A stretch of DNA of 64,000 bases, taken from the NCBI GenBank assembly GCA_037951165.1, contig JBBDHG010000041.1:2038501-2102500 (forward strand), read 5' to 3'. This DNA comes from Lophius americanus. Its lineage: Eukaryota; Chordata; Actinopteri; Lophiiformes; Lophiidae. Position numbers and translations under genes: made by a program. Positions 11,204 to 23,630 of this stretch are shown here, piece after piece; position 1 is the first letter of the stretch, and each line of letters starts with the position of its first letter. The notes beneath the pieces are model-generated. The model ran no database searches and was not told where the DNA came from. It saw only the letters and a list, made by a program, of their open reading frames with translations.

Positions 11204-12550
11204 TATGATGTCACTGGTTACACAAGAACGGAATTTTGCTCATTTACGGGGAGATGGTATCCACTCTGCAATACATTTTCAAAATTTCCGTCACGTAAAA
11301 AAAAAGGCCACCCTGCAACAAAAGGTTACCGTTATCTCATTTAGAAACCAATGATGTCTAAACGGTCCTCGGTGGGTCATCATGGGAGGCCCCTGGTTCT
11401 GACTGTAGCTGCTCTGCCCCGAGGGCAGCTCTCGCTCTCGTACTGCTCCATTACAGCCAGGAATGATAAAGGACCTCATGGTGGTCCGGGCTACAGACCT
11501 GCAGGATCCTCGTTGGGTACTCATCAATATTTCAAACCCCCTCCTTTATGCTGCATTAACCCTTATCTGGTCATTGATAGGCCACATCATAGCCCAGCCT
11601 CCCTTCCCTCGGGCAGCGGGTCGTGTCAGGAAACGGGCAGTTCCAGCTGAATGAGAGCAGCAGCATAACAACACAGATGGGATCTGAAGTCTGTGAGTGT
11701 TTGTGTTCAGGGCGTCGTACTGTTTCTCCGTTTCCTACTCAGCCTGAATGTAGGGACAGACTTCAGCGTGTCCAATAAGTGAGGATGCAGACCGTCTCTG
11801 GGCGACGCACAAATATCCCACAGGCTGTTGTTTGTAGATTCTTTCAGTCACACTGGTTTCCTTATCTCTTCTTAAAACCCCAGATTATTTCAATAATAAT
11901 AATAATAATAATAATAAGGAGCTTAGTTCTGTTAGTTCAAATTTCCATCCTTGTGAGTTATAATTAACCTCATACCAAGAAAGGGGATCGCATTCATTTC
12001 CTAGTGATGAACTGATGTTGGTCAGGATGGCTGGGATTTCAAAGCATTTGGTGGGGCGTATTAATTCTGTTGTTTTGAAGAGGTCCTCGTTGGAGCGAGT
12101 GAAATCTTAAACAAAGAGAGTGAAAGCGAGAGAAAAGGAAGCCAAAATGACAAAAAGGGGAACTGGAATCAGATGATCGCTGTGAGGGTCAGTCTGAGAG
12201 CCAGTAGGAGGAAAGGCAGAGAGGATGTCGTAAATTCATTATCGCCGACTAGTTTTATCACAATGACCCCCTCCCCAACCCCCAAAAACACAGCCCATAA
12301 AGTCTTGTACCTCCTATTGACACCCCCTGCCAGGACCTGTTTTTCACAGCAGGTGGATAATTCTGTTTTTATCCCCGGGTAATATTGGCCTTATCGCTCT
12401 TGCTGCTTCATCCAAGCAGAGACTCAGTGAGCCACAGGGTGGAGCGGGGTGGGGTGAGGTGAGTGGATTGGTGGTGCTGGTGGTGGCGGTGAGGCGAGGC
12501 AGCTTGGTGGAACAGATTGCACCATGCTGCCAGAGAGATGTTGCACCATT

Positions 12551-12585
<35 letters not shown>

Positions 12586-12871
12586 CTGGTTTTTATGTTT
12601 CATGGTGACTCTGTTTCTGATCATCACACACACACCCAGATCCACACACAATGAGGAAAACTAATCCTCCAAGTCCCGCCCCCTTACTTTCCCCTATCCA
12701 CCCGCCCCTCCACCAGCTGCAAACCCATAGGATAGAGTCCCTTTCTGTCAGTAAACAAAGTGCAGATGTAGAGAATTGAACCGCCTGTTTATGTGCTCCA
12801 CTGCTATATTGCACCATACATCAGCACGTTAAAGTCTCCTGTTGTCACTTAGTCTTACAAACAATTGCAAG

Positions 12872-12902
<31 letters not shown>

Positions 12903-12940
12903 ACACACACTCACACACACAGGCTGACAGACAGCACTGG
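11204..12940. other. Unique sequence with microsatellites
   Basis: Contains (AAT)n at 11891-11917, (CA)n at 12553-12583 and 12871-12920, and TCCTCCAAGTCCCGCCCCC-type GC-rich sequence near 12660. The block 12240-12430 (ATAAAGTCTTGTACC, GGTAATATTGGCC) is non-repetitive and could be regulatory. ORFs here show no recognisable family. Confidence 0.45.
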
Positions 12941-13205
12941 AGAGACTTTGCCTTATTGAAAGCTAAATGTCACTAATAGGGTAATTCTGCACACACAATG
13001 AATTCAAATTGCCTGCTGTGCTTAACACACTATATTCCAGCGTACCCATCACACTGGGGGTATTTCCCCTTATTCCCATCGGGGCTCTGTTAATGAAGAT
13101 GTATGGCACAGGTACGCTGCTGACATTCTCATGGATAGCAGACAGATTCCGTCATGAGGCATATAACCGCTGTCTGCTCGGCGATTTGGAAAGTCCATAC
13201 ATTTG
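12940..13205. promoter_or_regulatory. Candidate conserved non-coding element
   Basis: Non-repetitive block between a CA array and a low-complexity AT region (TTGCCTTATTGAAAGC, CACTAATAGGGTAATTC, TCTGTTAATGAAGATG). A 65-codon ORF crosses part of it but has no family resemblance and no plausible splice context, so a non-coding regulatory role is preferred. Confidence 0.35.
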
Positions 13206-13414
13206 AACACCACCGGGAAGAAAAATGTTTGTTTGGAAAACTTCATTTGTGACCAGTTGATAGCGACAACATTGTTTTATGTTATTGTTTTCCGACAGTG
13301 AAGATTTGTATGGACTGCGTATGATTGACAGTTAAATTAAACTCTCTTTGATAGACATAATAAAGTTGGCCACCGTTTGGTTCTAATTTTAACAGTTCTG
13401 TCATCATATTATAT

Positions 13415-14125
13415 ACTGTAAAAAAAAAAATCTGTAAGATTTGTGGTAAAGTACTGGTAGCTGTTGTTGCTAAAGTTTCACCGTAAAAAATACGGTCACC
13501 TCACATTACATTAAATAAGCATTTAAAAAACGGGTATAATGTCAACCTGTCTACATTTACATAGTTAATTACATTTAATTAAAGTAAATTACAAGTTTTT
13601 AAACTTAAACTGCATAATTGTGAGTAGAAGATACTGTAAAAAGCTGTAAAAGATGTTAAATTTAAAAACAGTATCACTCTAGTAGGTATGGTGAACTATC
13701 ATAAATGAAAAAACAGTAAATAACTTTCTTATTTTTGGAAAACAGAGAATTTTAGTGTGAAAATACAAACTTCTTGTAAGATTAAAGGAGCAATGTCATA
13801 ATGACACAAGCAAGTATTTTTCTGTACAAATAACAGATTTTGCTGGTATGAAAACATAAATAAGCCACTTTAACAATTTTGCAACATCATTCCATAATTT
13901 CACAGACAGAAGAGGCAAAAAATATGGTATATATTTGTGAAATATTGTTAGTTAAAAGCAATGTAACACAATGTAATTAATGTAAAATATTTTTATTTTA
14001 TGTAATTAAGTGTGTAACCATACAAAGGTTTACAATAAATGTCTTTTTATGTTTTTTTTATCGTAATGTCTTAAACACAGTCAACATATTTTTCATGGTA
14101 AAATTCTGGTAACCACAGCAGAAAT
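13415..14125. mobile_element. Fold-back element with TACTGTAAAAA..GGTAAA ends
   Basis: The left end reads TACTGTAAAAAAAAAAATCT and GTAAAGTACTGGTAGCTGTT. The right end (14085-14125) reads CATGGTAAAATTCTGGTAAC and CACAGCAGAAATATG, the imperfect reverse complement of the left. The interior is AT-rich with further CTGTAAAA/TTTACAG words and no ORF. This ACGGTAAA/TACTGGCAGC type of inverted repeat is a very common teleost non-autonomous element. Confidence 0.65.
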
Positions 14126-14127
14126 AT

Positions 14128-14990
14128 GTTAGACTTGTACAGGATATGTATGAGAACAGTTTAACACCCATGACGTGTGCAGTTGGGGGGACGAATAGGT
14201 CGAAGTTGGAGGTGGGACTGCATCAAGGATGGGCACTGAGACCCTTTGTGTTTGCTATGGTGATGGACGTTCTGACAGATGAGGTCAGACAGGGGTTTCC
14301 TGGGACTATGATGTTGGTGGATGACATTATGATTTATAGTGAGAGCAGGGAGCAAGAGGAAGAAAACCTTGAGAGGTGGAGGTATGAACTGGACAGAAGA
14401 TGAATGAAGGTCAGTCGCAGCAAGACAGGATACATGTGTGTGAATGAAAGGGAGGCAGGAGGAACAGTGAGGATGAAAGAGTGGAGGTGGGAAAGGTGCA
14501 AGAGTTTAAGTACTTGGGGTCAATGTTCTGAGAAACGGGCAGTGTGGAAAAGAGGTGAAGAAGGGAGTGCAGGCAAGGTGGAGTGGAAGGACAAGAGTGT
14601 CAGGAGTTATCTGTGACAGAAGAGCAGCAGCAGGAGTGAAGGGAAAGGTTTCCAAGATGGTGGTGAGAGCAGCTCTGCTGGATGGTTTAGAAACGGCGGA
14701 TCTTAACAAAAGGTAGGAGGAGGAGCTGAAGATGTTCAGATGTTCTCTAGGAGTGAGGAGGAAGGACAGGATTAGAAAGGAGGACATCAGAGGGACAGGC
14801 CAGGTTAGACGTCTTGGTAACAAAGTAAGAGAGGCCTGATTGAGATGGTTTGGACTGGTGAAGAGGAGGGATAGTGGGTCCGATGGTAGAAGGATGCTGG
14901 AGATGGAGCTGCCATGAGAAGAAGGGGAAGAAGGGGAATACAAAAGGGGTTTCTGTATGTGGTGAGAGAGGACATGCAGAAGAAGAAAGA
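14128..14990 (+). pseudogene. RTE-clade LINE reverse transcriptase fragment, decayed
   Basis: The translation starts VRLVQDMYENSLTP and continues KLEVGLHQGWALRPF, MVMDVLTDEVRQG and SREQEEENLERWRYELDRR. After a stop come MKVSRSKTGYMCVNEREAGG and, in shifted frames, a C-terminal part with REARLRWFGLV-like words. This matches the RT thumb and C-terminus of RTE-type LINEs. The catalytic F/YADD motif is changed to MLVDDI. Stops at 14401 and 14614 and frame changes show it is dead. It starts immediately after the fold-back element ends. Confidence 0.85.
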
Positions 14991-15530
14991 AGAAATTAAG
15001 ATTTCCCAGTGGTGAGAATGTCAGAAGACCTAAGTGTAGGTCTACACCTAAGGTGTAGTTAATATAATCTGTAAGGCGTTTTAGAATATTTGACATTTCA
15101 CCCTTTTCTTCTCTTACAAGTTCTACTTTCTCTGCCTGTTAAGATTCTTTCTCCCTCCCCGCTACCTCTCTCCCTCTGAATCACTCCGTCCCTGTAAGTA
15201 GCTGTTGCTGGGAGGGCTGAGGTGCTGTCTGGCAAATGGATGAGACTGTGTTGGTTGCCATGGTGTTACCTGGTGGGGAATGCAATGGGAGGCCAAATCC
15301 AGCAGCCTACCAATAAGAGAACAGGGGCTGAGAGGAAAGTGGTTTGTGGCGGAGTGTGTTTTTCTGTATGGAGGAGGGGCTCCCTGATCTCACAAATACA
15401 CTCACAGAGAAGCTCAAACAAAACCTTGCAGGCATAAATGCATATAAGCAAATTTATACACTGGTGTAAAATTCACACACACACACACACACACACTCAC
15501 CCTCACACTCACACACAGTTTCCTTTCTCT
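14991..15530. other. Unique sequence with short (CA)n
   Basis: No gene is recognised. (CA)n lies at 15474-15497. Polypyrimidine and Alu-like words are absent. Confidence 0.4.
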
Positions 15531-16440
15531 AGAATTAAATCTCAGCGCTTCCAGAGACGCTGCAGTTGAATTATTTATGGCTGCCCGTCTACAGGGCTGG
15601 CAGTAATAAAGTTAGGGCCGAGACTAATTTGCAGTTTGATGAGGCGGGCTTTTAACAGTGGATCCTGGGCCAGCATTAAGTACATATTGTTTATAAAGAT
15701 TTGATTACCCTTTTATTGTTATTGTTATTAATGCACCAGGTGTGTGTATGGAGTACGAGGGAGCACAGCTCCGGCTTGTCTGCTCTAGACGGTACACAAA
15801 CCTGACCAGTGGAGAGAGCTGAGACTGAATAAGCAGAGTGTGGGGAACCATTAAGGCATATACTTGATGTAATCTCCTCACTTTAAAAATCCAATAAAAG
15901 TGGCAGCTCAACACCTTTTATAGCAACCTGGAGGCAATCTGTTTCTAAACACCCAAACCTAAGCTGCGAATCAGCTGTGGATTGGACTTAAGTCATCTGC
16001 CTGCTCACACACACACACACACACACAAACACATACACACACACACGCACTCGCACACCTTTATGAGGACCTATGGAAAAGCATCAAGGTTTGTAAAGCC
16101 GGTGTTGGCACTCACAGATAGTACATTAAAGCTGGAGTGGCGAGCTTTACAATAATGGGATGATGGCAGTGGGAGTAATAGATTTTCATCCGGGCTACGC
16201 AAAATTCAAATTTACACTCTTTGAAAATACACAATTTTCAAAGAGCCTCACTTTGCTTCGTAAAGACGTCGGTGCACCGTAAACCCAGTGGATAATTTGA
16301 TGGAGTGTTGTCGGCCTGTAAAATAAGGACTTTCACAAGCTATTAAAGGCTCAAAGCCTGTAAAAAAAACAAAAATGTTATGCAGATTAAAATACATGGA
16401 GAAAAGTGGGTTTACACAACACCTTGCGGACAATCTCTAT
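15531..16440. other. Mostly unique; possible regulatory block at 15531-15690
   Basis: 15531-15690 (GAATTAAATCTCAGCGC, GGCAGTAATAAAGTTAGGG, GACTAATTTGCAGTTTG) looks like a candidate conserved element by composition. (CA)n lies at 16008-16046. The rest is unremarkable. Confidence 0.35.
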
Positions 16441-16720
16441 AAAGTCCCACACAGCTAAACAGGACGAAGACACAGCGCCGTCACCCTCCCCCGGATACAT
16501 GATAATCCTTTGATTAATGTCAGCCAGCATATTTAATGCTTAATACGTAGAGTGGGAGCTGACAAGACAAACAATTAGGTCAATTATGGGATGACAACTA
16601 CGTTGGGTTAGGTTAATTAGCGGAATCTTCCACAGTGGGACAGCTGATCCATTTGAGGGCCAATGGCATGTAACAGAGCATACATGCAAATGAGCTGACC
16701 TTCAGTACAGAACACGGCCC
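16440..16720. promoter_or_regulatory. Candidate conserved non-coding element with octamer
   Basis: Non-repetitive block dense in homeodomain-like words (CTTTGATTAATGTCAGCC, ACAATTAGGTCAATTATGG, GGTTAATTAGCGG) and ending with an octamer ATGCAAAT at 16684-16691. There is no exon. It is one of the best enhancer-like stretches in the window by eye. Confidence 0.4.
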
Positions 16721-16917
16721 GGAGTATGTGACCTGTTTTATGGATGAGGGTCGGTGCATGGATGCTTGTTGTTAGGCTTTTGCATTTCTTTTGCAGAGAT
16801 GGATAGAGAGACGGTTTCCTTCACACCAGTTTATCATTAATTCATAGGTGTAGAGGTGCAGTTTAAATATCTGACTCTTGGGGTCAGTCTGTGAATATGT
16901 TTCCCATCAACCCAATA

Positions 16918-17560
16918 GTTATCTCCCCGCAAAGTCGGGGATATTATGGAATCGTCGTCACCGCCGCAGATCCTTCAAGTCAACGAGATAAGTCAAAAAC
17001 TATTACATTTCAATTTCAAATTTCAAATTTTGCACCTAGATAGACCTTGGTTTGAGGAAGAATTGGATTTATTTTGGGAAAGGACTTTTCTTTTTTTCCA
17101 ACACTAGTGGGAGCTTTTTTCCAAATGTTTTGGCCATCATTTTCAAGCGTTTTTTGGAAATAACTTCGTAACCGTTTGTCCACATCAGTTCAAATTTGGT
17201 GGATGTGAGTAACATTGTTTACATTTCACACACTAGGGGAAACTTCTTTTTTTTTTACGAACAACACTTTTACAGCCATAACTTTCTTAACCATTGGTTC
17301 GATTTAGCCAAACTTTGGTGAATATGAATCGACTCAAGGAGCTGTATCTTGTATATATCCTATTTAACTCACTAAGGGGAGCTTTTTGTTTAAAAAAACA
17401 CTGTTTTTTCACAGTAAAAATACTGTGGAAATAATGTCACATTTAATTTTAGGAGACCAATCAGGGGGGATTACCTGTACAGTGCAGGTGATTGGGGACT
17501 TTTCGGGGATATGCCCTTGCTGTCGGGTATGACAGCATAGGCCTAATTATGGAAAGAAAA
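16918..17560 (-). repeat. Dispersed repeat family A, copy 3 (reverse, near full length)
   Basis: It begins ATCTCCCCGCAAAGTCGGGG and CGCAGATCCTTCAAGTC. It passes three sub-units carrying CACTAGTGGGAGCTTTTTT, CACACTAGGGGAAACTT and CACTAAGGGGAGCTTTTTG, and ends TTTCGGGGATATGCCCTTGC and TGTCGGGTATGACAGCA. Both ends carry small GC-rich hairpins. At about 640 bp it is the clearest complete copy and sets the family ends. No ORF is present. Confidence 0.85.
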
Positions 17561-17819
17561 GATGAGTCAAAGTGATAATTTACGAGTTTTTCATTCACAT
17601 TTAAAAAGAAAATTCTCAGTTCCACTTTCGTATAACAACCCCCATGTTATATAATGACAGAAGAACCACAATGGAATGGAATATGATGCCTGGTGATGCT
17701 TGTAAATTCTTTTCGGTAATTTTTAATTTTTTTAAATATAAAATGTAGATCAAGCGAAAGTTCAATAAGAAAGACTGTCCTCTGGTGCACTAGGGCCACA
17801 ATTACTGCTCACACCATAC

Positions 17820-18854
17820 TGTTAGCCTCACCTTTCACCCATGCTGGTCTCAATTACCTGCTTCATGGCCATCATGAAGCAGGTAATTGATATCAGCTGC
17901 AGTCGTCCAGGGAGCTTCATCCACCTCATCACTGTGTCACACCTGCATGTTTATGTCATCACCGTCAGCTGCTGTCTTTAAATATGACCCTCCCACCATC
18001 CATCTAGTTCTTTCATGCTGCTGCTTCCCGCGCCCTTCGTCTCCCCATCTCCACCTGGTCCTCAGAGATCCATCGGCCTCAGCCGAGTCATCAGCCACCA
18101 CCACCAGTATCCATACTCCAGGGGGGGGGGGCGTATTCCATACCGCTGCTCGGGGCAGAGACCCTTCAATCTCCATCTCCCCCGAAGAGTCTGAGCGCCA
18201 AAAACTTTAGAATTTTTATACTAATTATCACACTTCTTCCGTTGTAAATTAATCATTCATCTTTCCTACATTTTTTCCCCTCTTATTGAAATGTTTTTTT
18301 TATTTCTAACAATGGCATATGTCATGTCTTCTTTCAGTCCATTTTTGTTTGGGGAGGTTAGCAAGGGAGCAGAGGATGATGACGATGGTCATTTCCATAT
18401 TCACTTAGCAGAATGACGCCTCTCTCCTCTCTGCAATGCAGCGCTTTAATCAAAGCGAGCAGCACTGCCTCTGCTCCTAAATGGCCCTGGAGCGCCATTG
18501 AAACACCCTTACACCAGCGTCATGCAGAAAAGGACATGCTTTTTATCCTCCTAAAGAGCTTGTATAAGGGCCCCATTCACTTTACACGCATTCTCCGCTT
18601 GCAAGTGTCTTCGCTTTTCCTTCTATTGTGCGACCAAGTGTGTACGTCAAAGATACTGGATAAGCACAGGTGCACTGGAAATATTTATATTTTTGGTCCT
18701 AATTAGCCACTTGGGGGGAAAAGAGACTGTTTTGAAACACACAAAAAACAGACGAGTGGAAACTTATTATGGGGATGTGAAATTCAATGACAGCGGTTCC
18801 ATAGGTCTGCCTTTCAGCGACGCAGGCAATAATGATGCACAAACATGTAAACCA

Positions 18855-18855
<1 letters not shown>
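17820..18855. other. Unique sequence with perfect 18-bp hairpin
   Basis: 17850-17867 and 17873-17890 are perfect inverted copies of TCAATTACCTGCTTCATG around a 5-nt loop. A G-run is at 18121-18130. The part 18390-18720 is non-repetitive with no recognised exon. Confidence 0.6.

Positions 18856-18919
<64 letters not shown>
18856..18919. repeat. (TA)n microsatellite
   Basis: About 32 uninterrupted TA dinucleotides. ORFs reading alternating Tyr-Ile here are artefacts. Confidence 0.98.
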
Positions 18920-18923
<4 letters not shown>

Positions 18924-20990
18924 CACACAAAGACTTGATAACACCCACTAACAGGCACAAACACTGAGAGCACTCCCACAGCATACATCTCATAAGAATG
19001 GGAATGCAGCATGAAGCCTGTCATACATCAAGAGGTATTGCCTGTCCTTGTTAGAAAGTCCTAATCCACTTGTTTCTGCAGGATATTCTCCTGGTAGCTG
19101 CCCTGCACTTCCCCTCTAATGGGCCCAGAGAGCCGACTGCATGAACACACTCTCTCCATCTTCCTTCTTCTCTCTCTTTCTCTTTCTCTCTCTCCCCTCT
19201 AATGGTCTTAGAGTGCTGAAAGAAAAGCAGGAAAAAAGACCATAGCCTCCATATTTTGTATGTGTGAGGGAAAAAGTATACCCCTGACAGCTTTTTATAC
19301 TGGTTGTACACAGTTAGTATTATATTCACATTCTCATTTTTTTACTTATTTTTATTTTATAAACAAGACATGTTTTTCCTCGCCATGCAACAAATACTCA
19401 TTCTACATGAAGATTTGATAAGCTCTTGTGCATGAAAGACAAAAGAAATTCCAAATATGCACTTAATGCGGCCATAAAATGTTCACTAAAGCAGATGGTG
19501 AGAATCCTGCTGTTATTATTATCATAAATCATTACGCTGCATTTGAATATTCTGATGCAGTAATGTTACAGCTAGAATTTGCTCGTGATGTGACTCCCAT
19601 GTGTTATCTGAGTGGATATAAGGATCTCCTGCAGGAGAGGACCATTTCAACACAGTATCGACTGTTTGGTTTACTCCGGGGCTGTGCTGAGACTTCTTAG
19701 TGCTGCTAGATTAAGTGCAGCTGTCTCTTCATCAGATGTGATTGTTAGGTGAGGCGCAGTGTGTGCGCAGATATAGATAATAGGGCAAATACAGTGGCTT
19801 TTCAATGGTTCTATTACCAGTTTGAAATGCTTTATACTTCTTCATTCTACTATGTGTGTACGTGTGTGTTGATGTTTGCTTGTGCGAGGCTGAAATTTGT
19901 GTGTCAGTGGATGTGGATGTAATTGTGGTGGTGTAAACCTCTCTCTCTCTTTATCTCTCTCTCTCTCTCTCTTTATCTTTCTCTTTCTGGCTGTAGTCTC
20001 TCAATTAGGTGAAGAGCAGATCCACGGGGAGCCATTGTTTGAGCAGCAGTGGAAGAAAAACAAGACAGCACTGCATGCACGGACTCCCCAGGCAAAACAT
20101 GAGACTGTTGCACTCCTTCACTCACCATATCCTGAATGCTCACACACACATGAACAACATGCACAGAAGCACTCACCAAATTATGATGTGTGAGCCAATG
20201 CTCAAATTTGGGAACTGCAAAAACAGAAAAATTGACACTTGCGTATACATACTCAAACACACACACACACACACACACATACTTGTTTTCCCCATTTGTG
20301 GGCCCCATATTATATTTTTCACTTTGTGGGATCCACCCCTTTAAGTGGATAATTATACAACTTTTTTAAAATAATTCTTATCAATAAATATCAATTGAAT
20401 TTTACAGGACTCAAAGCTTTTTGTCTTCACTCCAGTTTTTCTAACGCTTGTGGTGCCTGGGTTATAGCCTTCAGTACCTAAGAGACCCACTTTCTCACAC
20501 ACATACACACAAATATCTAGTGTTTATATCATAGCAGGGGAGGAAGATACTATCCAGAGAGACATGTTTTGCCTATAGTAAGTATAACATTAACGCATGT
20601 ATAAAAGATACGTACAAACATACTCAGAGGATTACTCTGCTACTTAGGATAAGTGAACCAAAACCACAGATCCGGGGTAAAGAAAACAAGAGTGCACATG
20701 TTAATACACAAACTACACCCTGTGGAATAACTTTGCTCCATTTCCACAACCAAAGGCCAAACAGTGTCAGACGATTATTTGCACAAAGGTATTTCCAGAT
20801 ATCACTTTATGTATACCTTAGAAATAGCTTCTGCAGTGGGACATGAGGTTGAAAAGATGAAAAACAAAGGTTTTTATCTACACATATTTGTGCAATTCTA
20901 TAATAGCAGGAGTTTTATAGAAGCTCATTTTGTTTCTTTCCATCTGTCTGTATCTCCCCGTCATCCTGTAATCCCCTTAATCTCCGTATT
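18920..20990. other. Unique sequence with microsatellites
   Basis: TC-rich tracts at 19145-19200 and 19940-19985 and (CA)n at 20255-20280. No gene or dispersed repeat is recognised. ORFs (for example at 19897-20344) lack family features. Confidence 0.45.
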
Positions 20991-21300
20991 TCTCTCCAGG
21001 GACAGGAATAGAGAATTTTCAAGTCATGAAAGTTTTATAGGAGCCATAAAGGCTAAGCATGTACAGCCGCCAGCCCCCTGAACTCTCACACCTTCTTTTT
21101 CATATCCATCTCAGATGAGCGATGGGCAGCCAGCTAGAGAATTTCTCTGGAAATCAACCCCCTTCGTTTCATTTTGCAGGTTGTTGTGCAGTTTTGACGA
21201 GCATAATCTCAAGGCTTTTGATATTATGGAGCATGTCATATTGACTGTTGGCGCCAGGGTTGTTATTGTTGACTAGAAAGCAATCTCATCCTCACACTCT
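20990..21300. promoter_or_regulatory. Candidate conserved non-coding element
   Basis: Non-repetitive block (GTCATGAAAGTTTTATAGG, CCATAAAGGCTAAGCATG, CGAGCATAATCTCAAGG, GTTGTTATTGTTGACTAG) with no exon. TTATTGTT suggests SOX-type sites. The call rests on composition and motif density only. Confidence 0.33.
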
Positions 21301-23380
21301 ATTAGGGAAAGGTGTGCTACAAATACAAAAAGCTCATTGAATGATAAAAACAAAAAAAGGGAGAATTCCTGCCACAAGGCATAGATTGAACAGGTATTAC
21401 TACATATTACAGTCTAAAGTGAGGCGAAGGTACTTCATGGCTTTCAGTGTCACATTGAAGCTCAGGCATATTTATTATTATGTACTGTAAGAATTCACAC
21501 CACCATTTCTATTGTGGATATCTCAATCTTTTCACAAAATAAGGAAATGAGTTCCACGTACAACATGGCTTTGCAAATGGGAGATGACAGTTATTCAGCG
21601 GAATGGGGTGGCAGCCGGCTCTTTCCCCCTAACCTATGCAGCAAGCTGTAAAATAGGAAGCGAGCGAACAACAAGAGAAATAAATGACTTTCTGGACAAA
21701 GGCTTCAGCAAAGCAGAGAGCATTTCTCCTGAGGCTAGCAGAGAGAAAGGGGGAGATGGAAAGATGGAGGAGGACAGGGAGGGGGTGGGGAAGGGATACA
21801 TCACCTTGTGCAGCGCTCCATATCATTTGCATGGTTTATACTCTCCAAGGCCCCCCATACAAATGAGTCATAAAGCAGGAGTAGAGAGACTTTGGAGCTG
21901 GTGTCAGGAGTGAATTTATATGCGATTGCCAGTCAGGCCCGGTGTCCTAAATCATTTTCAATTAGATGACACTTTCAATATTGAGCTGCTGATTTAGAGA
22001 TATTAAAACTTCTTATCTCTTATCCTCCACAGGCTCAAAAGCAAGCAAGCTTATCTCCAACCCTCCCCACCTCCACCTCTCTGCTACCCCTTCTCCTTTA
22101 AATCCTAATCTTTCATCTTCCTTTTCTTAAAGGTGTATGGCACAAAGATCTTTCACAGGATCAAGTCAGCTCTTCAAGGCCCCCCCCCCCCCCCCCCGCC
22201 ACACCCACCACCACCCTACCCCCCTCTGTATATAAAATCAGGACAATTTGCAATTCAGTTTAAATTTACCATGTCATTATCTGGGTAGGTATACGTCGCA
22301 CTACAACAAATGAGAAAAACTTTAGCCATTTCTGAGAAATTGTACCCAGAATTGTCAATTATGCTGGAGGGATGTGAGATCCAATTGGCATCCATTTACA
22401 GGAGGTGTGGAGAAAAATAATGCATTTTAGCTTTATGATGACATTGAAATGAATGGCCTTTGCATCATTAACCAAAAAAGAACTCCAACTTTAAAGTGGT
22501 GTAGTTAGAAAAGTTGACCTCAGATTGATTGTGAGCTAAAACAAGGAGCCACTATCTTGTTAAGATCATGAGACTTTCATTGCCTCATCCTCTGTAACAA
22601 CCTTTGTATGCCTCCACCTTTTCCTGCACATCATCAAGACAAGGATCGATCTTGAGTCTCTTTAAATAGTCCTCCCTCATTCACATTCTACTCGTGTAGC
22701 CCTCTCGACCTTTCTGGAGACTCCTTTACAAGTGTTCATTTCGCCACACTTAACGACTCCTGTTGTGTCCGCCTGCTCCGCAGGCTGAACCTCTGACACT
22801 TTGAGACTCTGAGACTGAAAGGCACCTACATTTAACCCAACGCTTCAACCTGCGTTGCCCAACCGTTTTTCAGGACGGTGACATTAGTTGTGTTTACGTG
22901 GCACTTTCGAAGGTAGCTTTAGCTTTGTCAACACTCGCAGACTTAGCTCATTTGCAGGTAATAATGTCGATATTTCATTGGACGTACAGAACGTCCCAAA
23001 CTAATGCAACCAAATGGCATCTCCACCGCTTATCGTTAAAGTCAACCTATCACATTTCAACTATCCTATGTTTCCCTCCACCCCCTGAATCCCCTCCATC
23101 TCCACCTCCACCACCACCCTTTCATGAACAATGAAACCAAGGTTTAGATGTACCCCCCACCCTCCATTTCTATACTTCCCTCAACATGCTGCCCACCGAC
23201 CAATCTTCCTCTTTCTCCTCTTAACCGTCCCCACCCCACCATCTCAGCTGACCACTTCTCTATCTCCCCTTTCATCCCAGCATTCTCTCCCCTCCCCTCC
23301 TCCTCCTCCTCCTATCTCTTTTACCCTACCATTTCAATTTCTCCACTCTGGCCTATCAGCCCCCCCCTCCTTCTCTACTC
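21301..23380. other. Mostly unique; possible regulatory block with octamer at 21590-21960
   Basis: The octamer complement ATTTGCAT is at 21825-21832, in a non-repetitive stretch with TAAATGACTTTC and ATGAGTCATAAAG. A C-run is at 22181-22198 and a pyrimidine-rich region at 23085-23380. No exon is recognised. Confidence 0.4.
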
Positions 23381-23630
23381 GTGCCGCTCCCGGTGTGATT
23401 GTGTGTTGGGCAGGTCTTGCTGACAGGCCTGGGCAGGGCCGATAACGCCGAGAGCTGAACAATTGGGCGAATATTGTAAAGCCTAATGGAAAGGAGCTGA
23501 AGGTGGAAAAGTTCAGGGACATAAATCAGCAGGCCTGGCACTGATGGGGCTTTTCAACAGCAATAAGGGATGCAATACCTCTCAGAGCACCACGGTAAAG
23601 GATTGGAAAGGGGACCTACACTCTCCTCCC
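23380..23630. promoter_or_regulatory. Candidate conserved non-coding element
   Basis: Non-repetitive sequence (GCCGATAACGCCGAGAGC, AACAATTGGGCGAATATTG, CAACAGCAATAAGGGATG) next to a pyrimidine tract. No splice-compatible ORF was found. This is an inference from composition. Confidence 0.3.

Noticed and set aside
14146..14616. Functional reverse transcriptase gene
   Set aside because: Catalytic motif altered to MLVDDI, stops at 14401 and 14614, no endonuclease domain.
16248..16433. Minus-strand ORF of 61 codons
   Set aside because: No family resemblance; length expected by chance in this base composition.
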